In this document: one piece after another, positions 1-11,500 of the stretch
How positions within the stretch are numbered: the first letter of the stretch is position 1
How the letters are laid out: every line of letters starts with the position of its first letter
Assembly: GCA_028565635.1 (NCBI GenBank)
Contig: JAOXYB010020416.1
Span: forward strand, 1 to 17,540
Source: Phoronis ovalis
Taxonomy: Eukaryota > Phoronida > Phoronidae
DNA length: 17,540 bases
Direction of reading: 5' to 3'
Translations under genes and position numbers: made by a program
The notes under the pieces: model-generated
Seen by the model: the letters and a program-made list of their open reading frames with translations, nothing else
What the model was told of the DNA's origin: nothing
The model's database searches: none

Positions 1-113
1 TGAAAAAGTATAATTTGTCAGCACTTTAGACAATTTGAGTGAAAAAAATAATCATTATTCAGACTGAGTCCAGTCTAAAATGCATTTAAAGCAACCAACA
101 GTAATTGTAGAAC

Positions 114-183
114 CTGGGTGTACTTCTGGATGCATGGATCTGCGGTGGCAGCCTACAGCTTGCAGTAGAGTCAAGGTTTTTTG
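114..183 (-). CDS. Possible exon, 70 bp, product unclear
   Basis: It is bounded by ATTTTAATAG and CACCCAG|GTTCTA (a weak donor) and is noticeably richer in G+C than its surroundings. It is open in two phases: phase 0 (QKTLTLLQAVGCHRRSMHPE...), which could follow exon X, and phase 1 (AKNLDSTASCRLPPQ...), which could follow the candidate at 326-449. Neither reading matches a protein I recognise. Confidence 0.2.
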
Positions 184-325
184 CTATTAAAATTTAAAAA
201 ATAACATTCCTAAAATTTTGGCAGTAACAAAAAACATGACACTTTGGCAAGTTGTAGGGTGCTACAGCAGGATCATGTATCCAGGAATACAATAAATACA
301 GCATAAACAAAATATCTCAACAAAC

Positions 326-449
326 CTTTCTCATCGTCATGCGTTGTAATGATAGCTTTGATACCTTCAACATTTACATGTTCTATACCATCAAGTAACT
401 GTTGATGTAAACTGAATCTCTGGTGATTACTGGCCATAATTTCTTAAAC
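326..449 (-). CDS. Possible first coding exon of a separate gene
   Basis: A CTTTATAG acceptor-like site is followed by 12 nt of leader, then an ATG at 437 in a fair context (AAATTATGGCC). It opens 37 codons, MASNHQRFSLHQQLLDGIEH through IKAIITTHDDEK, to a donor AAAG|GTTTGT, ending in phase 1. All three frames from the acceptor meet a stop before that donor, so it is not a rotatin exon in this form. QLLDGIEHVNVEGIKAIITT faintly resembles an ankyrin helix pair, but I do not recognise the protein. It could equally be a chance open frame. Confidence 0.35.
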
Positions 450-928
450 CTATAAAGATAGATATTTGAGATGAAGGACTAGCAAGAAGTCCTAATAAAT
501 CTACACTTCAATCAATCAATCAATCACATTAGCCTTTTTGTGTCCCCATGGCATACATACATACATATAACTAGCCCTAAACCTAGATAGACCCAAACCT
601 GGCTTAGTCTGATTAGACCCTTGTTGTATTTTAAAAAAAAAAATTGTTAAAAATTGAGTTTATATATGAGTTTAGATTCCTATATATATTTCTATCCCTA
701 TATCTGATAATAATATGGTCTATTAATTTTAAAACAAATTTTTGACTTTGCGAGCTTATATATAGTTTTAAAACAATTTATTTAGTAAATTTATAAGATA
801 TATAGTCTGCGTTAGAGACTATAGTACTGGCTATATAGCCCCACCACGGATTGCTCAGCATAATTTATTCACATACTTTTAAGTTAAATTTTAGCTATTT
901 AAATGAAAAGATATACAAATAAAAGTAT
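450..928. other. AT-rich stretch, no gene recognised
   Basis: It contains the short TCAA and CATA repeats and runs such as TATATATAG; otherwise nothing interpretable. It may be intron or intergenic. Confidence 0.6.
508..567. repeat. Two short tetranucleotide repeats
   Basis: A TCAA run (about 508-526) and a CATA run (about 552-567), close together. Confidence 0.9.
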
Positions 929-1645
929 ACCGTATTTTCTCAAATAATCGCCCTGGGCGATTATAAAAAAAACCTGCTTTTAAGGGGGCGATTATTAGAG
1001 GAGGGCGATTAATAGAGTGGGGGCGATTATTAACTTATTTGTACTGTTGGCATTAATATTTTAGATTTTTTTAAATTATTATTTGCGATACATAAGGAAG
1101 ATTTTGAAGATTGTCAGTTTATCAAACAAAATCGGCTTATTTAAGCGAAATTCTGTATGTAATGGAATTTTATTTTCAAAAGAAAAACTCTTCCAACCCT
1201 TGAACAAACGTAAGTTTATTTTGTTGTTCACATACCTAGAGGAATTTGTGCAGTGTATACAACCTTGCTCAACATGGAAACACAATTATTGTGAAAGTCA
1301 TCGGCAAGAAGCGTAAATCACCTTCTGCCGTACTCGGCATGGGAATTCTATTGGAAATATTATTACATGGAGGTGATCCGAAATTTGTCTTGTAAGCCAA
1401 AACACTTATTAAAGATAGTATCATATTTCCTTAAAACCCAATAAAGAGCTAATCAGCTACACATAATAATGAATAAAAATGTGATTATCTCGTATTAATT
1501 CAGATGGGTTTTCAAGTCAAATTGCCGCCCCGGGGGCAAATATTAAAGAGGGGGCGATTATTGATTTATTTTAGTCACCAGAGGGGGCGATTATTAGAGG
1601 GGGGGGATTATTAAAACAGGGGGCGATTATTAGAGAAAATACGGT
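929..1645. mobile_element. Non-autonomous DNA transposon, 717 bp, with iterated ends
   Basis: The ends ACCGTATTTTCTCAAATAAT and the complement of ATTATTAGAGAAAATACGGT form inverted repeats of about 25 bp with one mismatch. AAGTAT flanks both sides (923-928 and 1646-1651), consistent with a 6-bp target duplication, or 8 bp with one mismatch (hAT or P-like length). GGGCGATTATTAGAG-type repeats are clustered next to both ends: about 985, 1003 and 1019, then 1551, 1583, 1600 and 1618. No transposase is recognisable; a 51-codon open stretch ends at 1395 and an overlapping frame at 1083-1316 has no known domain. Confidence 0.85.
944..964. repeat. Perfect 10-bp hairpin at the transposon's left end
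   Basis: ATAATCGCCC, a single T, then GGGCGATTAT: a perfect palindrome formed where the terminal repeat meets the first internal repeat. Confidence 0.9.
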
Positions 1646-2328
1646 AAGTATATTCAAAATGTAATATTACAAAACAATCCCCTCCCAAGTTAAACTTTCC
1701 AGAAATAGATTCCAATAAAAAATGAATATTTGTGAAATTCAAAGTACATATTTCACAGACTTTTAGCAGAGCTATTTTACTTGGTAGTGGTATTCCAGAG
1801 ATGGGACACACTTTAAAATCCAATTTCCTACAATTAGTTTGCAAGCAACTGATAAACAGGAACATTCTACATGCCCTTGCACTATGTATTAATTTTGAAC
1901 ATTTACATTTATTGTGTTCTATATATAAGAGGCAGCAAAGAAGAATATGGAAAAAAGGGACAGATGAGTGAGGAATTTATAGCAAACTTTTGAGTTATGC
2001 TCTGTTACTAAATACTGGTTTCTGACATTTACTCAGATAACCATTGTCTTAGGAGTGTTTTAATAGTGTCATAAACCAATATTTTATTTCTATACACCAG
2101 AGCACAACTTGAAAATCTACTGTAATCTCTTTTTGATTCAGTTAATCCCATTTGAGAAAATGACTACAGTACAATGAAAGAAAGAACTCCCTGTTTAGAC
2201 ATACTGATAATCACATGTCATCTTAGTAGGTTATTGTGACAGTGATTGTTGAAAAATTAAATGTTATTATTTATTAGTAACAAAAGTAGCACAAAGTTGC
2301 AAACTTTGAATTTATAATGGTTTTATAC
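1646..2328 (-). other. Downstream of exon X, probably intron
   Basis: It begins with the exon X donor. Overlapping open frames on both strands (1611-1865 minus, 1732-1971 plus) have no recognised domain and no matching rotatin segment. No exon can be supported here. Confidence 0.6.
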
Positions 2329-2596
2329 CAGTTTTAGACACATTTGACGTCCAACAGCGCCAGTAAGAAAAGATTCTACTAACCTATCTGTCCTTGTCCC
2401 TTCCTCCCCATCTATTCTATCAGCAGATGTACTAATCATTGTCATGATTGGACAAGTTGGTTTTCTCAAAGTTTCACCTAGCCACTGAAATAGCCCATTA
2501 ACTGACTGAGCTGAAGTCACATTGAGGCGCACAAAGCACAGTATCTGTGACAGCAAAACCTTGTCTGCATTGGAAGCTGGACTGGTTACAAAAAAT
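2329..2596 (-). CDS. RTTN: RTTN exon X: last confidently placed exon
   Basis: Residues 1107-1196 (first codon split). The acceptor is TAAATTTCAG and the donor AAACTG|GTATAA, phase 0. [20 protein letters not shown] then [19 protein letters not shown] parallels the vertebrate KLLIDIIHFLNKLL...ELLNWILELL block. [19 protein letters not shown] parallels VTDRKCTELLYVFQTQLALK. The next family segment (around DAPHFYGLP) was not found below this point, so the gene should continue beyond the left edge. Confidence 0.92.
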
Positions 2597-5500
2597 CTGA
2601 AATTTACATAGTATTTTTCATCAAAATATTATCACTCATGAACATATCCATGTGAATATTGAAGATGCTTTGATAATTTATTTTTCAAACCAAAAAGATT
2701 GTACAAGACAAAAACAGTAATAACTGTTAAAACTAAAATTGACAAATTTTGATACGCAAGGGTCTAACAGACTGCTATCCGATCAACAATAGTACATGGC
2801 TATTGTGCTCAAACATGCGAAGTGGAAAACTGCATACATTTTTAAATCACCAGAATTTTGATGTTGTTTAAACATATCTGGTTTCATAGTTCATGTGAAA
2901 TGACAGTTACCATGTTATATCTGACAGTAGTCTGTAAAAAACCTTTTAAATAATATATGGCACAAACCTGTTTAAGGCCTCTTTCAACTCAGTAGGGAAC
3001 CCATTGTTTAGTTTATCATCCCAGCGAGATGTGATAATGAACATATAAAGTCGGTGAACAGCATTCGATACATCAGAGTGAGATGTCGCATTCATGATGT
3101 TATATAAACACTGCTTGACAGCAAACTCTCCATAGGTACATAGTAACAACCCAATATCTTCAGCAGATAGTTTCAACTTTGATGAAAACCTGTTGTACAA
3201 ATTTTTTTATTACATGCAGCTGAAATCAGATATTCAATGAACAACAAACAGCATATAAGCTTTAAAATACTTGCATTAGCAAAAAGTGTCTTATCAATTT
3301 ACATAAGATGCAAGACCATTTTCCACGTACTGTTAACACTTGAATAATTTGTAAAACATTGTCATATGATTGACTGCAATTATAGGATGATATACAAAAT
3401 TTCGATTCAATCTACACAAATTTCTTGGACAGAATACACCTAGCTCCCTTAATTTCCTGCAGCCATAATTCACATCAAAAGTAAGTCTCACATTATATAT
3501 ATTGTATACATTTACCCTGTGCAATCCAGTTGTTTATTTTGGCTAGCTAGATCAGCGAGTTCCTGTACTGTACTATGCCATGCAATATTCCAACCAAACC
3601 TCAACAATTGAGACATAGGACCAGATGTCATCACATCAACATCTGAAGCTACTTCTATACAGTGAGAGCTGGCAGAATGGTGTACAGGTGATTTAAATGG
3701 AAGCTTAAATCTGTAAAAGCAATAACAGTTTTGAGAAAAAACATATTGTGTTTAATCTCCCTACTCAAACACTACTGTATATTGAAAGGTTTGTGTACCA
3801 TTTACACAAACAGGGTTAATGACCTTAATAAAAAGACTGTTTTATTTAAACGAAATGATCCTCCTGAACTCACAGAAACCAATAAAAAGATCACCAAAAC
3901 CTAAGCAACAGGGTTCTTGAACAGCAAAAAACTGAAACCTATTATTTCAAGAAGCTCTCTGCACAATACTTCCACATATTAAAGAAATACTAGTCATTTA
4001 TGTTAAAGAAAATTTACTAGTGACGAGATCACAAAAGTTTTGTGTTAATCAATGTATTCATATACCATTCTTGGCAATAATTCAAAATTAAAACATACCT
4101 TTTAACAATAAACGATGGAAGGCTAAAAGCAGCAGCAAGAAATTCCCCGTGACTAGAGATAAATAAAAGCAAGAAATGAATATTTTAACAATTTAAATCA
4201 AAAAGATAAATTACTCAATATACTAAAATACTCAATACTAAAATGCAAAATATTACAAATAATTGTTATTGTTCAAATTAGTTAACTGACAGTAACTGAA
4301 CTAAACCTGTTATACATAGGATTATGGATTTTGTAAAAAGATATATAAGAATAAAATTGAATATCAAAAAAAGAAGTCTTTTTTTTTTGCAGCTGTCACT
4401 GGCATAACAAATTTTAATGCCTGTTGTGTGCAATATTTTAAGATATCACCAACACTATGTGACATCAGGTTATTTCTAATAGCTGAACAGACAGATTTAA
4501 ATTTTACAACTATTTGATACTAGATGGAGCTTTTACTAGTATTAGATACCAAGTACAGCGATCACTAACATTATTTATTTCAACAAAAACTGTAATACCT
4601 GGTTTCAATACCAGAAACTTCATCAAATAATAAAAAAGCGAGAATGTGTGCAGCTCCAGAGCGAGTTCTATCATCAATGTGAAGTAGCAGTGCATCTGCA
4701 AATCAATTTAGGCTTGGTTGTTATCATACACACAAAAACTTCCTATGTATACAAGCAAATGAATAAAGTGTTTTGCAAGAAATCACATATTGGTATTTAT
4801 AGAGGTCATACATTATGAGCTTAGCTTACAAAATTCCAGGCATTATCTTGGTATCAACAACAATACTATATATATACATTGTAATAAAAATCAGAATGTT
4901 AACATCAGTTCTGATTTCTTGTTAATTAGAGATTTCTCAGCTAAATATTTAAAAATATGTTTGCAAATGTGAAGTCATTTTTCAATTTGTAGTAAGCTTA
5001 AGAAAGTACCGGGTAAATACAGAGAAAAGTATTTTTCTAATTGGTAATTTTAAAGATTCGCATTAAAGTGCTAAAATTGAATGCATAGCACTATTTTTAT
5101 GTAGTGTTTGAACTTACTCCTGACTATAAGGTAATAGATGTCTGACTGATGTGCCAATCGGTGCCTCAGAGACAAGCTGTACTGCAGCAGATATCTCAGC
5201 ATCGTCAAACATGCTGGTGACAGTGCAGGAACTGTTTGCTACAAGAAAACAAGGTTCTAGATGTATACATATGGTATCACATAGTACAAGAAAATGTTTC
5301 GTAACTCCCCTGTGGAGTTGTGGGCTATGCAGTTTTGATGTGATATGTATGCTATGATACATCTTGCCACTGATTCAGTAAGTATTTATTGTGGAACTGC
5401 TATATTGTAAAACTGCATCTATGAGTATTTATTGTGGAACTGCTATATTGTAAAACTGCATCTATGAGTACTTATTGTGGAACTGCTATATTGTAAAACT

Positions 5501-8500
5501 GCATCTATGAGTGCTTACTGTGGAACTGCTATACACTGGGAATTCGATTTTGGCAGTTGCTACATATTTATCAAAACTGTTCAAAATAAGGTCCACCCAG
5601 CAATCGTTATAGTGCTCTTTGCTATTTGATCAATTTTTTTACTACATATATCGGTACTTACATGTATTATTAGAAGTATTTGTATGTGTGTGTGTGTGTG
5701 TGTGCATGTTACTGTGTACATGGACACATACATGCAGGTATTCATGGGTATATGTATGTATGGTTTACACATATATCTGTATAGTATAGTCATATTGTAG
5801 TACATATTAGTAGTTTTACTTAGTATTGTTTATTAGTTGCTTTTTTTTTTGTTTTTGTATTTGTCCATGTACTTTGTAAAATATGTTACTGTGACAATAA
5901 ACTATATTTAATGTAAAACAGATTCCAATACATATATGATACTAACCACAAAGCTATAACAAGAATATGCACAAAGAAAATGTTGCAATTTTTTCATGTC
6001 ACGTTGTTATTTTAAAAATATTTCTTTTACATTATTTGAATTTTTGTTATAAGTATATTATATAATGCCATGCTAACTGTATAAATATAAATTATATAAA
6101 TTATTTAAGACACAATTTTAATTTTGGACAGATGCATAATATTATATCATATCATACCTACTGAAACGACTCATGTGTACATACCAGACCTGAGAAACCT
6201 TAACCTTAACACTCCACCTCTAATACAAGAGTACCGGTCATGCAAGGCGAGTTAATAATGTATATTTTTGATTGAAATGGTAATGATCTGTTATATAGTT
6301 TTATTTAATATAATTAATATATTAAAATAATTATTTGAATTCTTAAATATATCACACAGAATGATATATACCTGCACAGTTCCAGCATCCAGCTCCGACT
6401 TTTGAATTCCTCTTCTTAGATGATTCAAAACAGCATCTAAGCCACCATGTTCAAGGAATACGGCATGGAGTCTAGGATCTAATCAAAATGTTAAAGTATT
6501 TAATTTAATAGCATTCCAACAAAATAATGTATATTACGTACCAAGCAATCATAGTCTGACAACGCCACAAAAGCAAATTTGGGAGAAAAATGTAATCAAC
6601 CATTTGTAGATATTTATATACATTACAATTAATTTATAAAAGGTTTAAATTTCATAGTGAAAATTAATGTTTTAACACAAGATTCCACACTATTAAAGAT
6701 GTGCCATAAATTAATTAACTGTTTGCTTAGCAACCACATGCAGGGTGATATACAAAATATAACAAAGTAACGCATTTCAGGGTCAACGTAAAATGTCAAT
6801 AATATATACATGGTTTGTGGAACTAGGAATCAATGAAAATTCCAAAACAGGCATGTACGTTAGTATGTAGGTCAATTCATAGATACCATACCTTGTAACA
6901 TAATGGCCAGCTGCTCGGCAGCTGATTTTCTCACTGATATTTCTAAGCTGATGGAGTTGAAAATATTCAAAACCTTCTTCATACTGTCGGTCTGGAAACA
7001 CATTTTGGTAAATAGAAAGAATTCTATTTGGTAGCAGGGACAGATAAAGATAAGCTTATGGAAAGAAACTAGACACGTCACAAAAATACAACACTTATGT
7101 CTACAAAGTTTAAACTGACTGAAAATTCAACAGGAAAAGTTCACATATTTGCATAAATTTTATCAATTACTAGCAAATAAGTTACAAATAGTACTCAGAC
7201 ATATAAAGCTTTCAGTGTCATTGTATCACCTTCAGCAAGGCAAGTGCAGTAAAATATCATACAAATCATCTCCCATCCATTTACAATCATGCGATTGAGA
7301 AGAAAGATGTTCAGTTTCCCACCTCCAGAAGAGGCCACTAGTACTGATGAATGTGTCTAGACAACAAAAGGTTTGATTGTGAACTTACTAATGTTTGCGA
7401 CTCAATGATATTGTTCTTTGTTCTGTCATAAATAGTTTTAAAATGGAGTATTACCACATACCACAGGGTGACACTTTATAGCAAACAGTACGCAAGTAAC
7501 TTAAGTCAGGTTAAAATTTATTTCCAGACGCACGCGCTACAATTGAGAATTATCTCCGCCCTCTACATGTGCACGATCTATTACTGAGCACTGTTACTTG
7601 ATATAAAGTAGGAACTATATAATTCAAATTCCGCGCGTTCCCTTGATTTTGTAAATTTTGGGAAGTTGTTCCATGAGATCATGTAAGTGAGAACTTACTT
7701 CTGCACCTACGGCATACTCAAACTAGTTTGTCATTTTTTAGGAATAACATACTTTCAAGCGAAAAATGGCAGATTTTATGAGAGTTATATGGGAAAAAAA
7801 TTGTTACTTAAAATGAAAGAAAAAAACGAAATATGCCTTATGCCAGTACTCTTCTTGAATAAACATATTAATTAATTTTACCAGAAAATTAGATCATTTA
7901 TCTTGTCGAACGCGCGGAAATTTAGTTGAACTAGGTGTAATTTTTAGCACAGGTAAGCACACACCTATGGGTCACGTGATCATTTAGCCAAAAGCAGTGA
8001 GTGTCACGTTAAAGGTCATACAGTTCCTAACCAACACACATTAAAATGAAAAATTTAACCTTTTTATTTATTTAGAAATATCAAAAAAACTATTTCGCAG
8101 CACCACCCGTGGCGAAACATGGTAAACACCTGCCTTAAGTTACTTGCGTAGTACAATTAGCAACAATCGAACAACAAACATAAAATTTTATAAGTATCCT
8201 AGCTGCTAAATTGAACTGAAGTCAAATTTAATTCAAAAAGTCGGTTAACTGTTTAAAAAACACTTACATATTTGACAACATTGATACCTGAAATGCCGAA
8301 GCTGTTGTTTCATTCTCCAAATAACATGGTTCTTCCACAATAAAAATATTAGCTAAGTTAGTCACATCCATCAGAGAGAAGACTGGAAGTTTGTCTTTAT
8401 GGTTTTCTTCAAGAGCTAAGAAATATGCGAGTCGACTCAAAGCCTCAGCACGAATACTACAAAAAACAAATGCATTTGTTAAGAACAAAGCAACAAAGTC

Positions 8501-11500
8501 AATCATTATACTACAGTATTACAAATACTTCGATTGCTGCAATACTGGAGGTACAGATGGTTATCTGAATAGGTTATTCATGTCTGTCAAAGTTCATGTA
8601 TTTAGCATCTGTGTTTTTTACAGCATACACTATTTGTAGAACAAATAAAAACCAAACACCAAACCTCTCATAACTATTTTCAATTTGATTGTGGATATAT
8701 CTAGCATTACCTAGACTCCCCAGAGAACATCATCCTCAATGTAGCTCTAAACCTTTCCAGCTGTGGGAGACAGCTAGACTGATCAGCAGGATGCTTCTCA
8801 ATCAGTCCTATTATACACTGTCCAAGGGTGGTCTGTAGGTTCCCATAGCCCTGATATATATACAAATATATAGGTTAGGCACAATTGGCTGCTTGATTAA
8901 GTAGTATGTGGACAGCTCCCAATCAAAGATGACATCGAAGGGAATTACTATAGTGACTCACATTTTCAAATCTATGCTAAGGCAGGTAAGTGTCACAGTT
9001 GTGTCATACGATTTTAAACATGGCACGCTGAGGTTGAAGTCCTTGCCCATATCTCTATTCAGTGATGGCTTGAGAAACTTGTGTTAATATACTTTTTAAC
9101 TTTCTGATATAAATACAGCTGTCCAGATTAAATGAATAACTACATGCAAATAATGAATTTTATAGTATACCAATCATGTATTCTATGAAATTCATGCTAA
9201 AATGTTTCAGCATAACACCTGTATTATTGGCATAATGGCAGTCACACAGTCAAGAATTTGTTTCCATATGGTATCTGAGACCAGCAATTTGGACTGCAGT
9301 AAATGTAGTATGATATCTCTTGCTGGCTTTGAAACCTACAAACGATATGGAAAGCAGCTGGAAAGGAGGTAATAATTGATAAAGTTGTAAAAAGTACCTA
9401 GCATTTTCTTTTAGAATTTGGAGAGAGAGTATCAACAACTGTGGAAACAACATATGCCAGTAATCAAAGAATTTCTAATTTGTCCATTTTATTATAATAT
9501 AAATTTATATAAAGATTTGTATCCTTGCTTCATGCCACCATATAAATTGTTAAAAATCAACCTACTGTTTTCATGAAAAATGTAACAAAGCCATTAGTAA
9601 GCACTTCAACTGACACAAAGCCATTTCACAAATAGAGATTAATGAATATAATGAAATACAAAACTGCATTTTTCAATACAAAGTTACTACTTACAGCTTC
9701 ATTCAAATCGTGCATGCCAAAGGTACATATTTCATAAAGAATATCTCTGTCCACGAGAAATAAAATTTGTTGGCTAACTTTCAGAGATGGATTAACAGCA
9801 CAATCTATATCTAGGGCAACCTGCAAAGTACAAAATGTCATAACTTATAACACAAGGTACACTGAATAACATGCCCAGCTAGTACTTGGCCTGAACAAGG
9901 GGAATTGCATAAAGTTTGCTTATTTACTGTCTCGCAAGGTATTTCAGAATTACTGCCAGCTATTACATTATATACATCATTACATATAACAAGTGAAAAT
10001 AATTTAAAATGAGGATAAAAACAGCTTTCAGAAATTCTAATGTTCATAAGGATTCACGATTTTCCGACAAATGCCCTAGAATAATCGTGTTTAAAGAGAA
10101 ACAAATGATAACAGAAAGATGTTTGCTTACTTTTAAGATGTGTAGGCAAGCTTCGTACGTATGTGGCCTAATACTAAGCAATGGGTGAGCCAGTAGCTTC
10201 AACAAAACATCACAGCATTTGTCTTGAGCAGGCTGCTTCACGAGTGGAGACAAACATCTGAAATACTTCGTACATGAAATACAAAATGCAAGTTTTTCTA
10301 AAAGGGCGTCATGGAATTTATTCAGTTTTTAGTTATTTTGAATGAGAAGATTTAATGTGATCTTCACACATATTTTGAGTAATTCAGTAAAAATGAAGAG
10401 TTAAAATAAAAGTACATTCTATTCTGTCTTAGGGCTGTTCCAGTAAAAAAATTGGGGGAGGGGGGGGAAGGCAGTTAAAATAAAAAATTGTGGGTGGTTG
10501 TGTTCAGAATTATGGGTGGTTGCGTTACAAGCTAATTAAAAATTATGGGTGGTGGGTATAAAATGAAAGTGCCTCCCCCCCCCTCCCCCACTTTTTTTAC
10601 TGGAACAGCCCTTATTTGCATCAAGGCAAATCATGAGATATATAGCTTTTGTCCTGTGGCCTTACACTGAGGCATCACAAGACATATATCTGCCATTATG
10701 TATTATTATTATTATGCAATTGTGGTGAGCTCTGGTGTGTGCCCAGATTTCTTGACAATTCTCGGAGGATTAAACATATTGATAGAAGTACTATATAATT
10801 TTCAAACAGACGGAAATTTATAAGCTTTATTTATTAAGAAATGGTTTAGCTTTGGGGAAGTATGAAAACACAATAACTTACACATCAGAGCATAATTTTA
10901 CAAAGTCATCAATCAACTGAAAACAGCAGTGGTATGGTAGTGAATATAAGGCATCTTGAACCAGAGGTATAAGTTCAATCAGATCTGTGCTGGTAATCTA
11001 AAGTATCAAAAAATGAAGGTTAGAAACTACAGGCTACAAAAAAAATATGCTACATTTTGGTCATTTTTGCTTTTAACAACACTTTATTCACACTAGTAAG
11101 CAACCAGTCAACAATAAGGAACTGAACATTGTATGACACTATGGGAAATGTGTGTTTGTGTTAAATTGCCATTCATACAATGTGATGAAGAACACTGTCT
11201 TATAATAAATTGTTTCTCTTCTGCTGAAAATAAATATAATTAACAGTTTATCCTTCCTAAACCCACTATTCATTTGGCAAACATGCACTTTGTTTTATCA
11301 CTATAAGTAAATGAAGTGATTTTTTTTGAAGAAAAGCTGATAATACTTTAATGGGACATATAGGTAGTTGTAAGAAATGGCTACCCAAAAATACACACAC
11401 TTCCAAAATATCAATCGTTGCAAGCATTATCCGTCAGTAATGCAGTATTATTTGGTATGGTTACAATGTTGAATAGTTAAGGCACTACATAAATATGTCA

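Larger units (their letters stand above)
5239..6371 (-). other. RTTN intron R-S (1,133 bp)
   Basis: Second-longest internal intron. It holds the 43-bp minisatellite, a TG microsatellite and a T-rich stretch ending in a plus-strand AATAAA, possibly a retroelement tail. Confidence 0.8.

Noticed and set aside
561-610. CCTAAACCTAG / CCCAAACCTGG resembling telomeric repeats
   Set aside because: Only isolated, imperfect copies; no tandem array.
1583-1635. Short spaced direct repeats suggestive of a CRISPR array
   Set aside because: Spacing is irregular and only a few bases, the repeats decay, and they are confined to the ends of a terminal-inverted-repeat transposon in a eukaryotic intron.
1611-1971. 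Overlapping open frames on both strands beside the 717-bp element
   Set aside because: There is no domain, no matching rotatin segment and no convincing splice pair; the minus-strand one also runs into the transposon end.
5114-5362. 82-codon minus-strand open frame and its plus-strand partner
   Set aside because: The region is exon S read in another frame; only the frame joined from exon R gives rotatin-like sequence.
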